Assembly (NCBI RefSeq): GCF_900091525.1
Contig: NZ_FMCU01000003.1
Span: 62,001-126,000 of the forward strand
Length of the DNA: 64,000 nucleotides
Direction: 5' to 3'
Origin: Micromonospora matsumotoense
Lineage (GTDB): Bacteria; Actinomycetota; Actinomycetes; Mycobacteriales; Micromonosporaceae
Both the position numbers and the translations under genes were made by a program. Shown here piece after piece: positions 23,536 to 31,361 of this stretch (its first letter is position 1; every line of letters starts with the position of its first letter). The notes beneath the pieces were generated by a model. The model was given only the letters and a program-made list of their open reading frames with translations, ran no database searches and had not been told where the DNA came from.

Positions 23536-25362
23536 GTGTCGGAGGAGCCACCCGCGCTGACCGCGGCGGAGGAACTCGCCCTCGCCCGGCTCGCACTCGC
23601 CGAGGGCGACCTGGCCCACGCCGCCGACCACCTCGCCGCCGCGCTGGTGCTGGCACCGACCCTGCCCGACACCCACGAGACGCTCACCCGGATCGCCACC
23701 GCAGCCGGCGGCGATCTCGACCTCTTCCCGCTCGGCCACCGCGCACACGTCGGGGCCGTCGTCGCCCGCGCCCACCTGCTCGCCGCCGCCGGCCGCCCGG
23801 CCGAAGGACTGGACCTGCTCGTCGCCGCCACCGGCCACGCCCCCGGCGTCGACTGGGCCGGGGTGCCCTGGGTGACCGACCCCGAGCTGGCCGAACGGCT
23901 CGACCCGGACCGCTGCGCCCGAATCCTGATGCAGGTCTGCGCCGCGGTGCCCGACCCGGTGCCCCGGATCGGCCGGGCGCCCCTGCGGCCGTACCTCACC
24001 CTGGCCCGGCACGCGGTCACCGCGCACCCCCGGCACGCCCTGCTGCTCGGCGCGGCGTCCGCGCTGGCCCGGCGGCTCGGCGAGGTCACCCTCGCGGTCA
24101 CCTGGGCCAGCCGGGGGGTACGCGTGACGCCGTCCAAACTCGGCGAGGTCTGGCTCGGGTACGCCTACCGCAGCGCCGGCCGCACCCGGGAGGCCCTGGC
24201 CGCCCTGGAACGGGCCGTCGCGCACGACCCCGACGACCTCGCCGTCTATGCGGACATCGCCGGCACCCTGGCCGACCACGGTCAGCTCGACGAGGCCCTC
24301 GGCTGGACCGACCGGGCGCTGGCCCGCGACCCGACCTTCGACTGCGCGGTGCACACCGCGCACCGACTGCGGTTCCTGCGCGACGGCGACGTCGGGCACC
24401 TGGTCGCCCTCGCCGACTTCACCCGGGACCACCCCGACGACACCCACGAGCACACCGACCTCGCCGAGTCCTGCCGGGGACGCCCCTGGCTGGGGCAGGT
24501 CACCCCCGCCGTCGGCGCGATGGTCGACGCGCTGCGCCGCGCGCTCGCCGCCGACGGCCTCCCCGACGCGGCGGTACGCCTCGACACGGTCGAACCGCCG
24601 AGCGCGATGCGTACCGTCACCGCCGCCGTGCCCGGCCTCTACGTCGAGGTCACCGGGGTCGCCGACCCGGACCCACGCGAGCCGCGCCGGGCCACCGAGT
24701 ACCAGCTCTGGCACTACGAGGGCAGCACGGCCGCGCCCACCCTGCCGGCCCCGTCCACCGTCGCCGCCGACCGGGTACGCCAGCTCGCCCACCCGGCCTG
24801 GCCCCACCCGCCGGCCGCCTACGACGCGGCGGTCGGGCTGGCCACCCTGGAACTGGCCGACCTACTCGGCCTGCTGGTGCACCCGCCCGAGGCACCGCCG
24901 ACCGCACTGGGCCGGGTGCTCACCGGCCAGGACCCGTCACTGTGGGTGCGCTGCGTCCAGGTCTGGGCCTGCCTCGGCCTGCTGCACCACCGCACCGACG
25001 AACCGTGGGCCACCTCGACCCGCCGTCGGGTGCTGGTGGAACTCATCTGGGGCGTCGAGGACTGGATCACCGAGGCGGCGCTGTTCGCCCTGGTCACCGC
25101 CGCCTGGGTGGACCCGGAGGTACGCCCCGACGTGGCCGGGCTGGTGGCCGAGCGCCTCGCCGACGTGGCGACCGTCGCGCAGGGTCGACCGGTGCCGATC
25201 GCCATCTCCCTGGCGCACCTGGCGCTGGCCACCCCGAGCGTGGACCAGGACACCACCGCGCTGGCCCACCGGCTGCTCGCCACCCCGGTCCGGACCCACC
25301 GGACCGGTCGCCTGGCCCGCGCCTGGCGTCGCCTCACCGCCCGGCTCCGCCGCCGCCCCTGA
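23536..25362 (+). CDS. Tetratricopeptide-repeat protein, unknown function
   Basis: 608-aa soluble protein. An N-terminal TPR-like pair (residues 10-50) and two clear TPRs about residues 195-270 (VWLGYAYRSAGRTREALAAL, then TLADHGQLDEALGWTDRALA) suggest a protein-binding scaffold. The C-terminal half is helical without a recognised domain and ends in a very basic Arg-rich tail. No signal peptide. Start GTG 23536. No partner is evident next to it; the gene converges with the MFS transporter across a hairpin repeat. Confidence 0.65.
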   Translation: MSEEPPALTAAEELALARLALAEGDLAHAADHLAAALVLAPTLPDTHETLTRIATAAGGDLDLFPLGHRAHVGAVVARAHLLAAAGRPAEGLDLLVAATGHAPGVDWAGVPWVTDPELAERLDPDRCARILMQVCAAVPDPVPRIGRAPLRPYLTLARHAVTAHPRHALLLGAASALARRLGEVTLAVTWASRGVRVTPSKLGEVWLGYAYRSAGRTREALAALERAVAHDPDDLAVYADIAGTLADHGQLDEALGWTDRALARDPTFDCAVHTAHRLRFLRDGDVGHLVALADFTRDHPDDTHEHTDLAESCRGRPWLGQVTPAVGAMVDALRRALAADGLPDAAVRLDTVEPPSAMRTVTAAVPGLYVEVTGVADPDPREPRRATEYQLWHYEGSTAAPTLPAPSTVAADRVRQLAHPAWPHPPAAYDAAVGLATLELADLLGLLVHPPEAPPTALGRVLTGQDPSLWVRCVQVWACLGLLHHRTDEPWATSTRRRVLVELIWGVEDWITEAALFALVTAAWVDPEVRPDVAGLVAERLADVATVAQGRPVPIAISLAHLALATPSVDQDTTALAHRLLATPVRTHRTGRLARAWRRLTARLRRRP

Positions 25363-25365
25363 CGG

Positions 25366-25445
25366 CAAGATCCACTCCCTTGTGGCGAAGTAGCGGTATC
25401 CGTGCGGACGGATACCGCTACTTCGGCCCAGGGGAGTCGATCATG
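25366..25445. repeat. Long hairpin repeat, copy 1 (bidirectional terminator candidate)
   Basis: Perfect 16-bp stem AAGTAGCGGTATCCGT (25388-25403) and ACGGATACCGCTACTT (25408-25423) with loop GCGG. An imperfect outer repeat continues from GATCCACTC on the left to GAGTCGATCATG on the right. It sits between the convergent TPR and MFS genes. The right arm and GAGTCGATCATG recur at 59983-60025, so this is an interspersed element and not a one-off terminator. Confidence 0.75.
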
Positions 25446-25523
25446 CGCGCGGAGAGGCGGAACGGCGCGCGGCCGACCCGTACCCCCGGATGGGGACGGA
25501 CCGGCCGCGACGCGCGGGTGGGG

Positions 25524-27113
25524 TCAGGAGATCGGGGCCTTGCCGAGGGCGACCTCGGCCTGCTCCTCGGGCGTGGCGTCCGGCGGCGGGACGTCGTTCG
25601 CCGTGCGGAGCGGGATCTCCCTGATGAACCAGGCGAGCACCGGCACCGCGATCGTGATGATCATCGCCCAGAAGAAGACGTGCGAGATGGCGTCGGAGAG
25701 GCCGCCGAGCACCACCTCACGGGCCTGCGTCGGCAACTCCTTGAGCTTCGTCAGGTCCATCCCCTGGCCCTCGCCGGTGCCACCCTCGAAGGCGCTGCCG
25801 GCCGCCGAGCCGGCGAGCCGGTTGGCGAAGATCGCACCGAAGAGCGAGATGCCGAACGAGCCGCCGATGGAGCGGAAGAAGGTGGCCGCGCCGCTGGCCG
25901 CGCCGAGGTCCTTCTGCTCCACGCTGTTCTGCGCGATCAGCATCGAGGTCTGCATCAGGAAGCCCATGCCGGCACCGAGGACCAGCATGTAGAGCGACGA
26001 CGCGAGCTTGCCGGTGTCGACCTCCAGCCGGGACAGCAACGCCATGCCGACGGCCATCACCACGCCGCCGACGATCGGGAACATCCGGTAGCGCCCGGTC
26101 TTGGTGATGGTCCGGCCGACCACCAGCGACACCACCAGCATGCCGAACATCAGCGGGAGCAGGAGCAGCCCACTGTTGGTGGCCGAGGCGCCCTGCACGG
26201 TCTGCTGGTAGAGCGGCAGGAAGTTCATCGCGCCGAACATCGCGAAGCCGAGCAGGAAGCCGATCATCGAGATCAGCGCGAAGTTGCGGTTGGCGAAGAG
26301 GCCGAGCGGCAGGATCGGCTCGGCGACCCGACGCTCGACGAGGCCGAAGGCCACCAGGCTCACCAGCGCCAGCACGGCGAGGCCGAAGATCTGCGGGGAT
26401 GCCCAGTCGTACTCGTTGCCGCCCCAGGTGGTGACCAGGACGATCGCGGTGATGCCGACGGAGAGCAGCGCCGCGCCCAGCCAGTCGATCCGGTGCTCGG
26501 TGCGGTACTTCGGCAGGTGCATGCGGGTGGCCAGGATCAGCAGCGCCAGCCCACCGAGCGGCAGGTTGACATAGAACGCCCAGCGCCAGGAGAGGTTGTC
26601 GGTGATGAAGCCGCCGACCAGCGGGCCGGCGACCATGGCGATCGCCATGATGCCGGCGATCATGCCCTGGTAGCGGCCCCGCTCCCGGGGCGGCACCAGG
26701 TCACCGATGATCGCCATCACGCCGACCATCAGACCGCCGGCACCGAGACCCTGCACGGCCCGGAACGCGATCAGCTCGACCATCCCGTTGCCGCTGCCCC
26801 CCAGCACCTCCGAACCGGACATCCCGCAGAGCGCCGACCCGATCAGGAAGATGACCACCGAGGTCAGGAAGATCGCCTTGCGGCCGTACAGGTCACCGAG
26901 CTTGCCCCAGATCGGGGTGGAGACGGTGGTGCCCAGCACGTACGCGGTCACCACCCAGGTGAAGTGGTTGACGCCGCCGAACTCGCTGACGATCCTCGGC
27001 AGCGCCGTGCTGACGATCATGTTGTCGAGCATCGCGAGCATCATCGCGATCATCAGACCGAACAGCACCACCCGGATGTTGGGTTTCACCGTCGCCTGGG
27101 TTTCCTGAGTCAT
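25524..27113 (-). CDS. DHA2-family (EmrB/QacA) multidrug efflux MFS transporter
   Basis: 529-aa proton-coupled drug exporter with 14 predicted membrane helices. The motif-A loop GKLGDLYGRKAIFLTSVVIF and motif C region GPLVGGFITDNLSWRWAFYVN are typical of EmrB/QacA drug/H+ antiporters. The first helix LDNMIVSTALPRIVSEFGG carries motif D1. It is divergent from a TetR gene, and two palindromic operators lie in the 111-bp spacer, so it is probably induced by its substrates. The drug range is unknown. Confidence 0.92.
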   Translation of the reverse strand: MTQETQATVKPNIRVVLFGLMIAMMLAMLDNMIVSTALPRIVSEFGGVNHFTWVVTAYVLGTTVSTPIWGKLGDLYGRKAIFLTSVVIFLIGSALCGMSGSEVLGGSGNGMVELIAFRAVQGLGAGGLMVGVMAIIGDLVPPRERGRYQGMIAGIMAIAMVAGPLVGGFITDNLSWRWAFYVNLPLGGLALLILATRMHLPKYRTEHRIDWLGAALLSVGITAIVLVTTWGGNEYDWASPQIFGLAVLALVSLVAFGLVERRVAEPILPLGLFANRNFALISMIGFLLGFAMFGAMNFLPLYQQTVQGASATNSGLLLLPLMFGMLVVSLVVGRTITKTGRYRMFPIVGGVVMAVGMALLSRLEVDTGKLASSLYMLVLGAGMGFLMQTSMLIAQNSVEQKDLGAASGAATFFRSIGGSFGISLFGAIFANRLAGSAAGSAFEGGTGEGQGMDLTKLKELPTQAREVVLGGLSDAISHVFFWAMIITIAVPVLAWFIREIPLRTANDVPPPDATPEEQAEVALGKAPIS

Positions 27114-27144
27114 GGGTAAGCTCCCCCGGAGATCTGTCGCACTT

Positions 27145-27162
27145 ACTTGCCGCCCGGCTAGT
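27145..27162. promoter_or_regulatory. TetR operator 1
   Basis: ACTTGCCG-CC-CGGCTAGT, an 18-bp imperfect palindrome (7 of 8 positions pair). It lies 32 bp upstream of the MFS start. The half-site ACT[AT]GCCG is shared with operator 2, 24 bp away centre to centre. Confidence 0.7.
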
Positions 27163-27168
27163 CACCTT

Positions 27169-27186
27169 ACTAGCCGCACGGTAAGT
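27169..27186. promoter_or_regulatory. TetR operator 2
   Basis: ACTAGCCG-CA-CGGTAAGT, with the same geometry as operator 1 and 6 of 8 pairing positions. It lies 38 bp upstream of the TetR start. Two operators about 24 bp apart suggest cooperative binding that represses both divergent genes. Confidence 0.7.
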
Positions 27187-27224
27187 TGGACAGCGGGACC
27201 CGTCAAGCGAATTGGGTGGTAAGG

Positions 27225-27791
27225 GTGAGTCAGAGCACAGGCGGCACGCGGGAGCGCATCCAGGCCGTCGCGCTGGAGCTCTTCACCGAGCAGGGCTACG
27301 AGAAGACCTCGCTCCGCGAGATCGCCGAGCGGCTCGGGGTGACCAAGGCCGCCCTCTACTACCACTTCAAGAGCAAGGACGAGATCGTCAACAGCTACGT
27401 CGAGGACCGGTTGCACCGGATGGACGAGCTGATCGACTGGGCCCGCGACCAACCCGCCACCCGGGCCACCCGGCAGGCCCTGGTCAGCCAGTACGCCGAC
27501 ACGATGTTCGCCACCGGGCAGCCCTCGGTGATGCGCTTCTTCGAACAGAACCAGACCGTGCTCAAGAGCCTCACCGCCGGCCAGCAGATGCGGGAACGGA
27601 TGTTCCGCCTGGCCGACGCGATCTGCCAGGGCGACGACTCACCCCGGGCCCAACTGCGGGCCACGCTGGTCCTGTTCGCCGTGCACAGCAGTTGGTTCGC
27701 CGTCCGGTCCCAGGACATCACCGACGACGAACGCAAGAAGATCGCCCTTGAGGTGGCCGACGAGTTGCTGACCGGCATCGACGAGAGCTGA
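27225..27791 (+). CDS. TetR-family repressor of the adjacent efflux pump
   Basis: 188 aa. The N-terminal helix-turn-helix, TSLREIAERLGVTKAALYYH (about residues 28-47), is classic TetR; the rest is the helical ligand-binding domain. GTG 27225 is chosen because the family's N-terminus begins just before the first helix; GTG 27216 is possible. It is divergent from the MFS transporter, with two matching operators between them, so it very likely represses both genes until a drug binds. Confidence 0.9.
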   Translation: MSQSTGGTRERIQAVALELFTEQGYEKTSLREIAERLGVTKAALYYHFKSKDEIVNSYVEDRLHRMDELIDWARDQPATRATRQALVSQYADTMFATGQPSVMRFFEQNQTVLKSLTAGQQMRERMFRLADAICQGDDSPRAQLRATLVLFAVHSSWFAVRSQDITDDERKKIALEVADELLTGIDES

Positions 27792-27859
27792 CCGGTCGGA
27801 CGAGACCCGGGGCGCACGGACGGCCGGCGACGCCGGGGCGGGCCCGGGGAGGAGAAGGG

Positions 27860-28114
27860 TCAGTCGGTGGGCGGGCGGGCCCAGGTGAGGAAGCGGTCGG
27901 TCACGTCGACCGGGCGACCGCTGTCGAGAGACGCGAGGTGGTCTTCCGCTTCCGCTTTCCAGCCCGCGAGCAGCGTCAGCAGCCGGGGCCGGTTGTCGGC
28001 GTACTTCGCGAGCAGTGCGAGTTTCGCCTCCCCGCAGGGCCACGGGTGCGCGTCCACCCGGCACAGCCAGGTCGGGGGTAGGGGCGTGTGCCGGCCCGGG
28101 ATCACACCGGTCAC
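27860..28114 (-). CDS. 84-aa conserved small protein, unknown function
   Basis: Small gene, third in a coupled trio. It contains WLCRVDAHPWPCGEAKLALL, a C-x9-C pattern flanked by tryptophans that I recall from a common actinomycete small-protein family often found near XRE/DUF397 genes; database names for it are unreliable. The GTG at 28114 overlaps the upstream stop (GTGA). The role is unknown. Confidence 0.65.
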   Translation of the reverse strand: MTGVIPGRHTPLPPTWLCRVDAHPWPCGEAKLALLAKYADNRPRLLTLLAGWKAEAEDHLASLDSGRPVDVTDRFLTWARPPTD

Positions 28115-28392
28115 GAGGTCGACACCTTTCGCGAGACCGGCCTGCGGGCCACCGGCCTGCGGACCGGGGCCTTCAGGCGCCCGGCGCCGGAGGGCTGGAG
28201 GAACAGGGTCCGCCGGGAGACCGCGTCGCCTGCGGCGTCGAGCACGTACGCGTCGATCCACACCCACCCGTCGTACGTGTGCCAGTCGGTCAGCACCCGG
28301 ATGACCCGGACCGTGATCGGCCGGACGAACTGCACGCTGGCGGCGCGGGACAGGCGCAGCACGTCGCCGGAGCGAACCAGCGGCGGGGTCAC
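28111..28392 (-). CDS. 93-aa small protein of the XRE-associated trio, unknown function
   Basis: Middle gene of the trio. It contains VRVIRVLTDWHTYDGWVWID and YVLDAAGDAVSRRTLFLQP, which look like a small all-beta domain. The C-terminal 25 residues are Arg/Pro-rich. The GTG 28392 and the stop at 28111 both overlap neighbouring genes by 4 bases. I do not recognise a named function. Confidence 0.65.
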   Translation of the reverse strand: MTPPLVRSGDVLRLSRAASVQFVRPITVRVIRVLTDWHTYDGWVWIDAYVLDAAGDAVSRRTLFLQPSGAGRLKAPVRRPVARRPVSRKVSTS

Positions 28393-28577
28393 CGCGCGGG
28401 CCTCCGCTCCCGCCAACGGTGCTCGGGAGTGACGTTCGCCAAGCGTCCGGGACCCCGCCACGGCGGGATGACCGGGCCGATCGGACCCGGCAGGTACGGG
28501 CGCGCGGGCGGCGGGTCGGCGGCCGGCTTCGGGTCCGGCGCTGGTGGCGGATCGGTGGGCTTCGGCTTGTCGGGCAC
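28389..28577 (-). CDS. 62-aa proline-rich small protein of the XRE-associated trio
   Basis: First gene of the trio: residues 2-25 are Pro/Asp/Lys repeats (PDKPKPTDPPPAPDPKPAAD), followed by PGPIGPVIPPW and a basic end. GTG 28577 has an AGGGGAG ribosome site, and the stop overlaps the next start (GTGA). The low-complexity sequence makes it less certain than its partners, but the ribosome site and the overlap support translation. Confidence 0.55.
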   Translation of the reverse strand: MPDKPKPTDPPPAPDPKPAADPPPARPYLPGPIGPVIPPWRGPGRLANVTPEHRWRERRPAR

Positions 28578-28750
28578 AGTGCTCCCCTGACGTCGTGGCG
28601 TGGGAAGGGGGCCGCCTCCCACCCCTCGAAGGAGACGGCCCCCGCAGCAGACGCGACCGGCGGATGCCTTCTCCCACCGGCGGCGTCGCTCTGGGAGCAA
28701 CCTTGCCGACTGTTGTGGATCGAACACACTGCGTTGCAATATGGAGATAG

Positions 28751-28776
28751 ACGTTCGGAACGTTCGGCCGGAACGT
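28751..28776. promoter_or_regulatory. Overlapping palindromes upstream of the XRE regulator
   Basis: ACGTTC-G-GAACGT (28751-28763) overlaps ACGTTC-GGCCG-GAACGT (28760-28776), giving repeated ACGTTC half-sites 14-39 bp before the XRE ATG. The position suggests autoregulation by the XRE protein, and perhaps control of the divergent trio. Confidence 0.55.
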
Positions 28777-28789
28777 ATGGAGGCGCGGT

Positions 28790-29542
28790 ATGAACCTGGC
28801 AGTGAAAGAGGCAATGGCAACAACGGGGGAGACCGCCGAAAGCCTGGCAGCTCAGATCGGGGTCGACCCGAAGACAGCCGCGAAGTGGGCGAGTCACGGC
28901 CGTATCCCGCAGACACGGCATCGCGCCAAGGTGGCGGCGGTGCTTGGCCGAGACGTTCTCGACCTCTGGCCGGACGCGCTGAAGCGCCACGAGCCGGTCT
29001 GGTTTCGACGGTGGGCGGACATCGAACGTGAGGCTGTCGTCTTGCGCGGGTTTCAACTCGCATGGGTGCCCGGCCTCCTTCAGACCGAGGCGTATGCACG
29101 GGCGACGCTGGCTGGCGAGGCGCTGACGCCGGACGAGGTCGACGAGCTGGCGGCGGCGCGCGTCGCGCGGTCCGGGCTGCTGCGGAAACCGAAGGGCCCG
29201 CTCTTCGTCGCCATCGTGGACGAGATCGCGTTACGCCGGATCGCCCCCGCGATCATGCCGGCCCAGCTCGCGCATATTGTCGAATGCGCGCAGCTCGACA
29301 GCGTGCAGCTTCACGTGGTGCCCGCATCGGCCGGGGTGTATGCGGGCCTCGGTGGGCCGTTCACGGTGGCCGAGCTGGACGACGGGAAGCGCGTCGGCCA
29401 CATCGACAGCCAGGCTCGCGCGCAGATCGTCGACCAGCCGGCGGACATTGCTACCCTTGAACGGCGTTGGGTACGCATCGTGGGCAAAGCACTACCCACG
29501 GCGCAGTCCCTAGACCTCATTCGCAGATTGGCAGAGGCATGA
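28790..29542 (+). CDS. XRE-family regulator with DUF5753 domain
   Basis: 250 aa. An N-terminal helix-turn-helix (ESLAAQIGVDPKTAAKWASH, about residues 15-34) is followed by the DUF5753 region that begins EREAVVLRGFQLAWVPGLLQ and contains LHVVPASAGVYAGLGGPFTV. This is the WhiJ/AbaA-like class of actinomycete regulators that pair with DUF397 proteins and affect development and antibiotics in Streptomyces. Its stop overlaps the DUF397 ATG (ATGA), so the pair is coupled. ATG 28790 is preceded by GGAGG at 28779-28783 and by palindromic operators. Confidence 0.88.
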   Translation: MNLAVKEAMATTGETAESLAAQIGVDPKTAAKWASHGRIPQTRHRAKVAAVLGRDVLDLWPDALKRHEPVWFRRWADIEREAVVLRGFQLAWVPGLLQTEAYARATLAGEALTPDEVDELAAARVARSGLLRKPKGPLFVAIVDEIALRRIAPAIMPAQLAHIVECAQLDSVQLHVVPASAGVYAGLGGPFTVAELDDGKRVGHIDSQARAQIVDQPADIATLERRWVRIVGKALPTAQSLDLIRRLAEA

Positions 29543-29730
29543 ACATGACCGGCGCACAGTGGCGAAAGAGCACGAAGAGCGGCAACAACGGCGGCGACTG
29601 CGTCGAGGTGGCCGACAACCTGCCCGGCGTCGTCCTCGTGCGGGACACCAAGGACCGCGACGGCGGGACGCTGACGTTCGCTCCCGGCGCGTGGCGGGGG
29701 TTCGTGAGCTTCGCGAAGGCGTCCCGCTAA
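29539..29730 (+). CDS. DUF397 protein (copy 1)
   Basis: 63-aa DUF397 protein. It begins MNMTGAQWRKSTKSGNNGGD and contains CVEVADNLPGVVLVRDTKD and FAPGAWRGFVSFAKA, all typical. The ATG overlaps the stop of the XRE gene (ATGA). DUF397 proteins act as partners of XRE regulators, likely in an antitoxin-like or anti-regulator manner; the mechanism is not established. It differs from copy 2 by only a few residues. Confidence 0.9.
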   Translation: MNMTGAQWRKSTKSGNNGGDCVEVADNLPGVVLVRDTKDRDGGTLTFAPGAWRGFVSFAKASR

Positions 29731-29766
29731 ACAGGACGATGGGCCCCCGGCCAGACGGCACTCGGG

Positions 29767-29847
29767 TGGGCTCGCATTGTCGGCGAGGCCCTACCCCGGG
29801 CACAGTCTCTCGACCTCGTGAGGAAAGTGGCAGCGACATGGACATGA
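29767..29847 (+). pseudogene. Remnant of a second XRE/DUF5753 gene (C-terminal tail)
   Basis: Reads WARIVGEALPRAQSLDLVRK, clearly equivalent to the end of the intact XRE protein (WVRIVGKALPTAQSLDLIRR). It lacks everything upstream and has no start of its own. The frame slips at the end, so its stop at 29845-29847 lies beyond the place of the original stop. It is the scar of the tandem duplication. Confidence 0.8.
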
Positions 29848-30029
29848 CCGGTGCGCAGTGGCGCAAGAGCACGAGGAGCGGGGACAACGGCGGGGCGTGC
29901 GTCGAGGTTGCCGACAACCTGCCCGGCGTCGTCCTCGTGCGGGACACCAAGGACCGCGACGGCGCAACGCTGACGTTCGCTCCCGGCGCGTGGCGTGGGT
30001 TCGTGAGCTTCGCGAAGGCGTCCCGCTAA
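29838..30029 (+). CDS. DUF397 protein (copy 2)
   Basis: 63-aa duplicate of the preceding DUF397 protein: MDMTGAQWRKSTRSGDNGGA, then an identical VEVADNLPGVVLVRDTKDRD and C-terminus. A GAGGAAAG-type ribosome site precedes the ATG at 29838. The reading frame is kept intact although its former XRE partner is reduced to a tail, so it may still bind the upstream XRE protein. A strong hairpin terminator follows. Confidence 0.88.
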   Translation: MDMTGAQWRKSTRSGDNGGACVEVADNLPGVVLVRDTKDRDGATLTFAPGAWRGFVSFAKASR

Positions 30030-30041
30030 ACAGGACGGTGG

Positions 30042-30070
30042 GGCCCCTGGCCGGACGGCGGCCGGGGGCC
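30042..30070 (+). terminator. Terminator after the DUF397 genes
   Basis: GGCCCCTGGCC (30042-30052) pairs with GGCCGGGGGCC (30060-30070), 10 of 11 positions, loop of 7. It lies 12 bases after the copy 2 stop. Confidence 0.65.
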
Positions 30071-30203
30071 GCCTGCTGTCCGGGGCCGCAGTGACGCGGC
30101 GACCCCGGCGGCCCTGCCCGGTGTCACGAGGGGTGCGACGCCGTCTGCGGGCCGGGCGGCGGGCAGTTCAGGCCGCAGCGGCGGGCAGGTCGGTGCGAAC
30201 CGG

Positions 30204-30737
30204 TCAGGCCGGGTCGGCGGGCAGGGCCATCCGCAGGGCGAGCAGGTCGACGCCCGGCAGCGGCGACCAGTCCCGCTCCGGGGTACGCACGAAGCCGAGC
30301 CCCGCGTACAACCGGTGGGCGGCGTCGGCGAGCCCGCTGCGGACGCAGATGACCATCGCCGCGCAGCCCTGGGCCACGGCCCGGGACAGGCAGGCCCGGA
30401 CCAGCGTCACGCCCACCCCCCGCCCCTGGGCGGCCGGGTCCACCGCCAACATCCGGAACTCCGCCTCACCCGGCCCGGACAGCTCCGCGTACGGGCTGCC
30501 GGGCAGCACGAAGGTGACCGAGCCCAGCACCGCACCGGTCGACTCGTCGACGGCGACCAGGATCTCACCGTGCTCCGCCCGACCGGCCACGTCGGCCAGC
30601 ACCCCGCCGTAGCCGTTCTCGCCCTTGAGCTGACCGTCGGCCTCGTACGCGGCGACGGTCAGCCGGGCCACCGCCGGAAACTCGGCCGGCACGGCCCGCC
30701 GGACCAGCAGCCCGGTCGACCGGTCGCCGGGAATCAA
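30204..30737 (-). CDS. GNAT-family N-acetyltransferase
   Basis: 177 aa. EFRMLAVDPAAQGRGVGVTL is the acetyl-CoA-binding A motif, and AAHRLYAGLGFVRTPERDW is the B motif. It starts at TTG 30737, which overlaps the stop of the biotinyl carrier gene (TTGA), so the two are coupled. The substrate is unknown; in M. tuberculosis the same neighbourhood also has a GNAT gene (Rv3225c), but equivalence is not proven. Confidence 0.82.
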   Translation of the reverse strand: MIPGDRSTGLLVRRAVPAEFPAVARLTVAAYEADGQLKGENGYGGVLADVAGRAEHGEILVAVDESTGAVLGSVTFVLPGSPYAELSGPGEAEFRMLAVDPAAQGRGVGVTLVRACLSRAVAQGCAAMVICVRSGLADAAHRLYAGLGFVRTPERDWSPLPGVDLLALRMALPADPA

Positions 30738-30949
30738 CCGATCACCGCGATCAGGTCACCGTCCTGCACCACGTCGCCCTCGTTGACCACGAGCTGCTCG
30801 ACCACGCCGTCGGACTCGGCGACGACCGGGATCTCCATCTTCATCGACTCCAGGATCACCAGCGTGTCCCCCTCGGACACGGTGTCCCCCGTCGACGCCA
30901 CGACCTTCCACACGTTGGCCACCATCTCGGCGCGGATCTCCTCGGCCAT
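30734..30949 (-). CDS. Biotin/lipoyl attachment-domain carrier protein (TB7.3-like)
   Basis: 71-aa single-domain carrier. ESMKMEIP holds the lysine to be biotinylated (Lys37) in a beta-hammerhead fold. It matches the M. tuberculosis TB7.3 type (Rv3221c), which is encoded beside the SigH/RshA locus as here. As a free-standing carrier it would serve an acyl-CoA carboxylase or another biotin enzyme; the partner is unknown. ATG 30949. Confidence 0.9.
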   Translation of the reverse strand: MAEEIRAEMVANVWKVVASTGDTVSEGDTLVILESMKMEIPVVAESDGVVEQLVVNEGDVVQDGDLIAVIG

Positions 30950-31199
30950 CACGGCCCTCCCTCTCCACCGGGTGTGTCTGCGTCGGTATCCAATCACGGA
31001 CCGACCCCGCGCGGGCGGCGAGCGCCGACACCGACCAGGCCACACCCCGCCGACGTACCGCTGCCGCCCCGGCGCACGACGGCGGGTGCCGGCCGCACTA
31101 GCATCATCAGGTCGGACCCCGACGCCGGGAGGACCGGTGGCGTGCACCGGCGTCAACGGTCGCCGCAGCAGGGGTCGGACCCATCACGAGGAGGTCAGC

Positions 31200-31274
31200 A
31201 TGGCGAAGAAGGCCCGCAAGAAGAAGGCCCGCAAGAAGAGCAGCGCGAACCACGGCAAGCGTCCCAACTCCTGA
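31200..31274 (+). CDS. Small ribosomal protein bL37
   Basis: 24-aa basic protein MAKKARKKKARKKSSANHGK-RPNS. The lysine/arginine-rich start and ANHGKRPN ending are those of bL37, a short actinobacterial protein of the large ribosomal subunit seen in mycobacterial ribosome structures. GAGGTCAGC before the ATG gives a ribosome site. A strong hairpin terminator follows at 31331. It is too short for most gene finders and easily missed. Confidence 0.85.
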   Translation: MAKKARKKKARKKSSANHGKRPNS

Positions 31275-31330
31275 GTCGTCCCGGCGGGCATCCGCCGCGA
31301 CGCCAGGTCCGGCCCGGAGCCGGACAGACC

Positions 31331-31361
31331 GGTGGCCCGGGTCGAGTCGACCCGGGCCACC
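31331..31361 (+). terminator. Terminator after bL37
   Basis: GGTGGCCCGGGTC (31331-31343), loop GAGTC, GACCCGGGCCACC (31349-31361): a perfect 13-bp stem followed by GTTCTG. It can also stop minus-strand transcripts that read through the rsrA gene. Confidence 0.75.

Larger units (their letters stand above)
29468..30066 (+). repeat. 299-bp tandem duplication (XRE 3' end + DUF397)
   Basis: The segment from the XRE C-terminal codons through the first DUF397 gene is repeated once with a constant offset of 299 bases: TGGGTACGCATCGT at 29468 matches TGGGCTCGCATTGT at 29767, the DUF397 starts are at 29539 and 29838, and both genes end with the same TCCCGCTAAACAGGACG. Divergence is higher in the XRE tail than in the DUF397 genes, consistent with selection on DUF397 only. 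Confidence 0.85.

Noticed and set aside
23334..27119. 1261-codon open frame on the plus strand through the TPR and MFS genes
   Set aside because: It overlaps well-supported genes in other frames and gives Arg/Pro/His-rich low-complexity protein.
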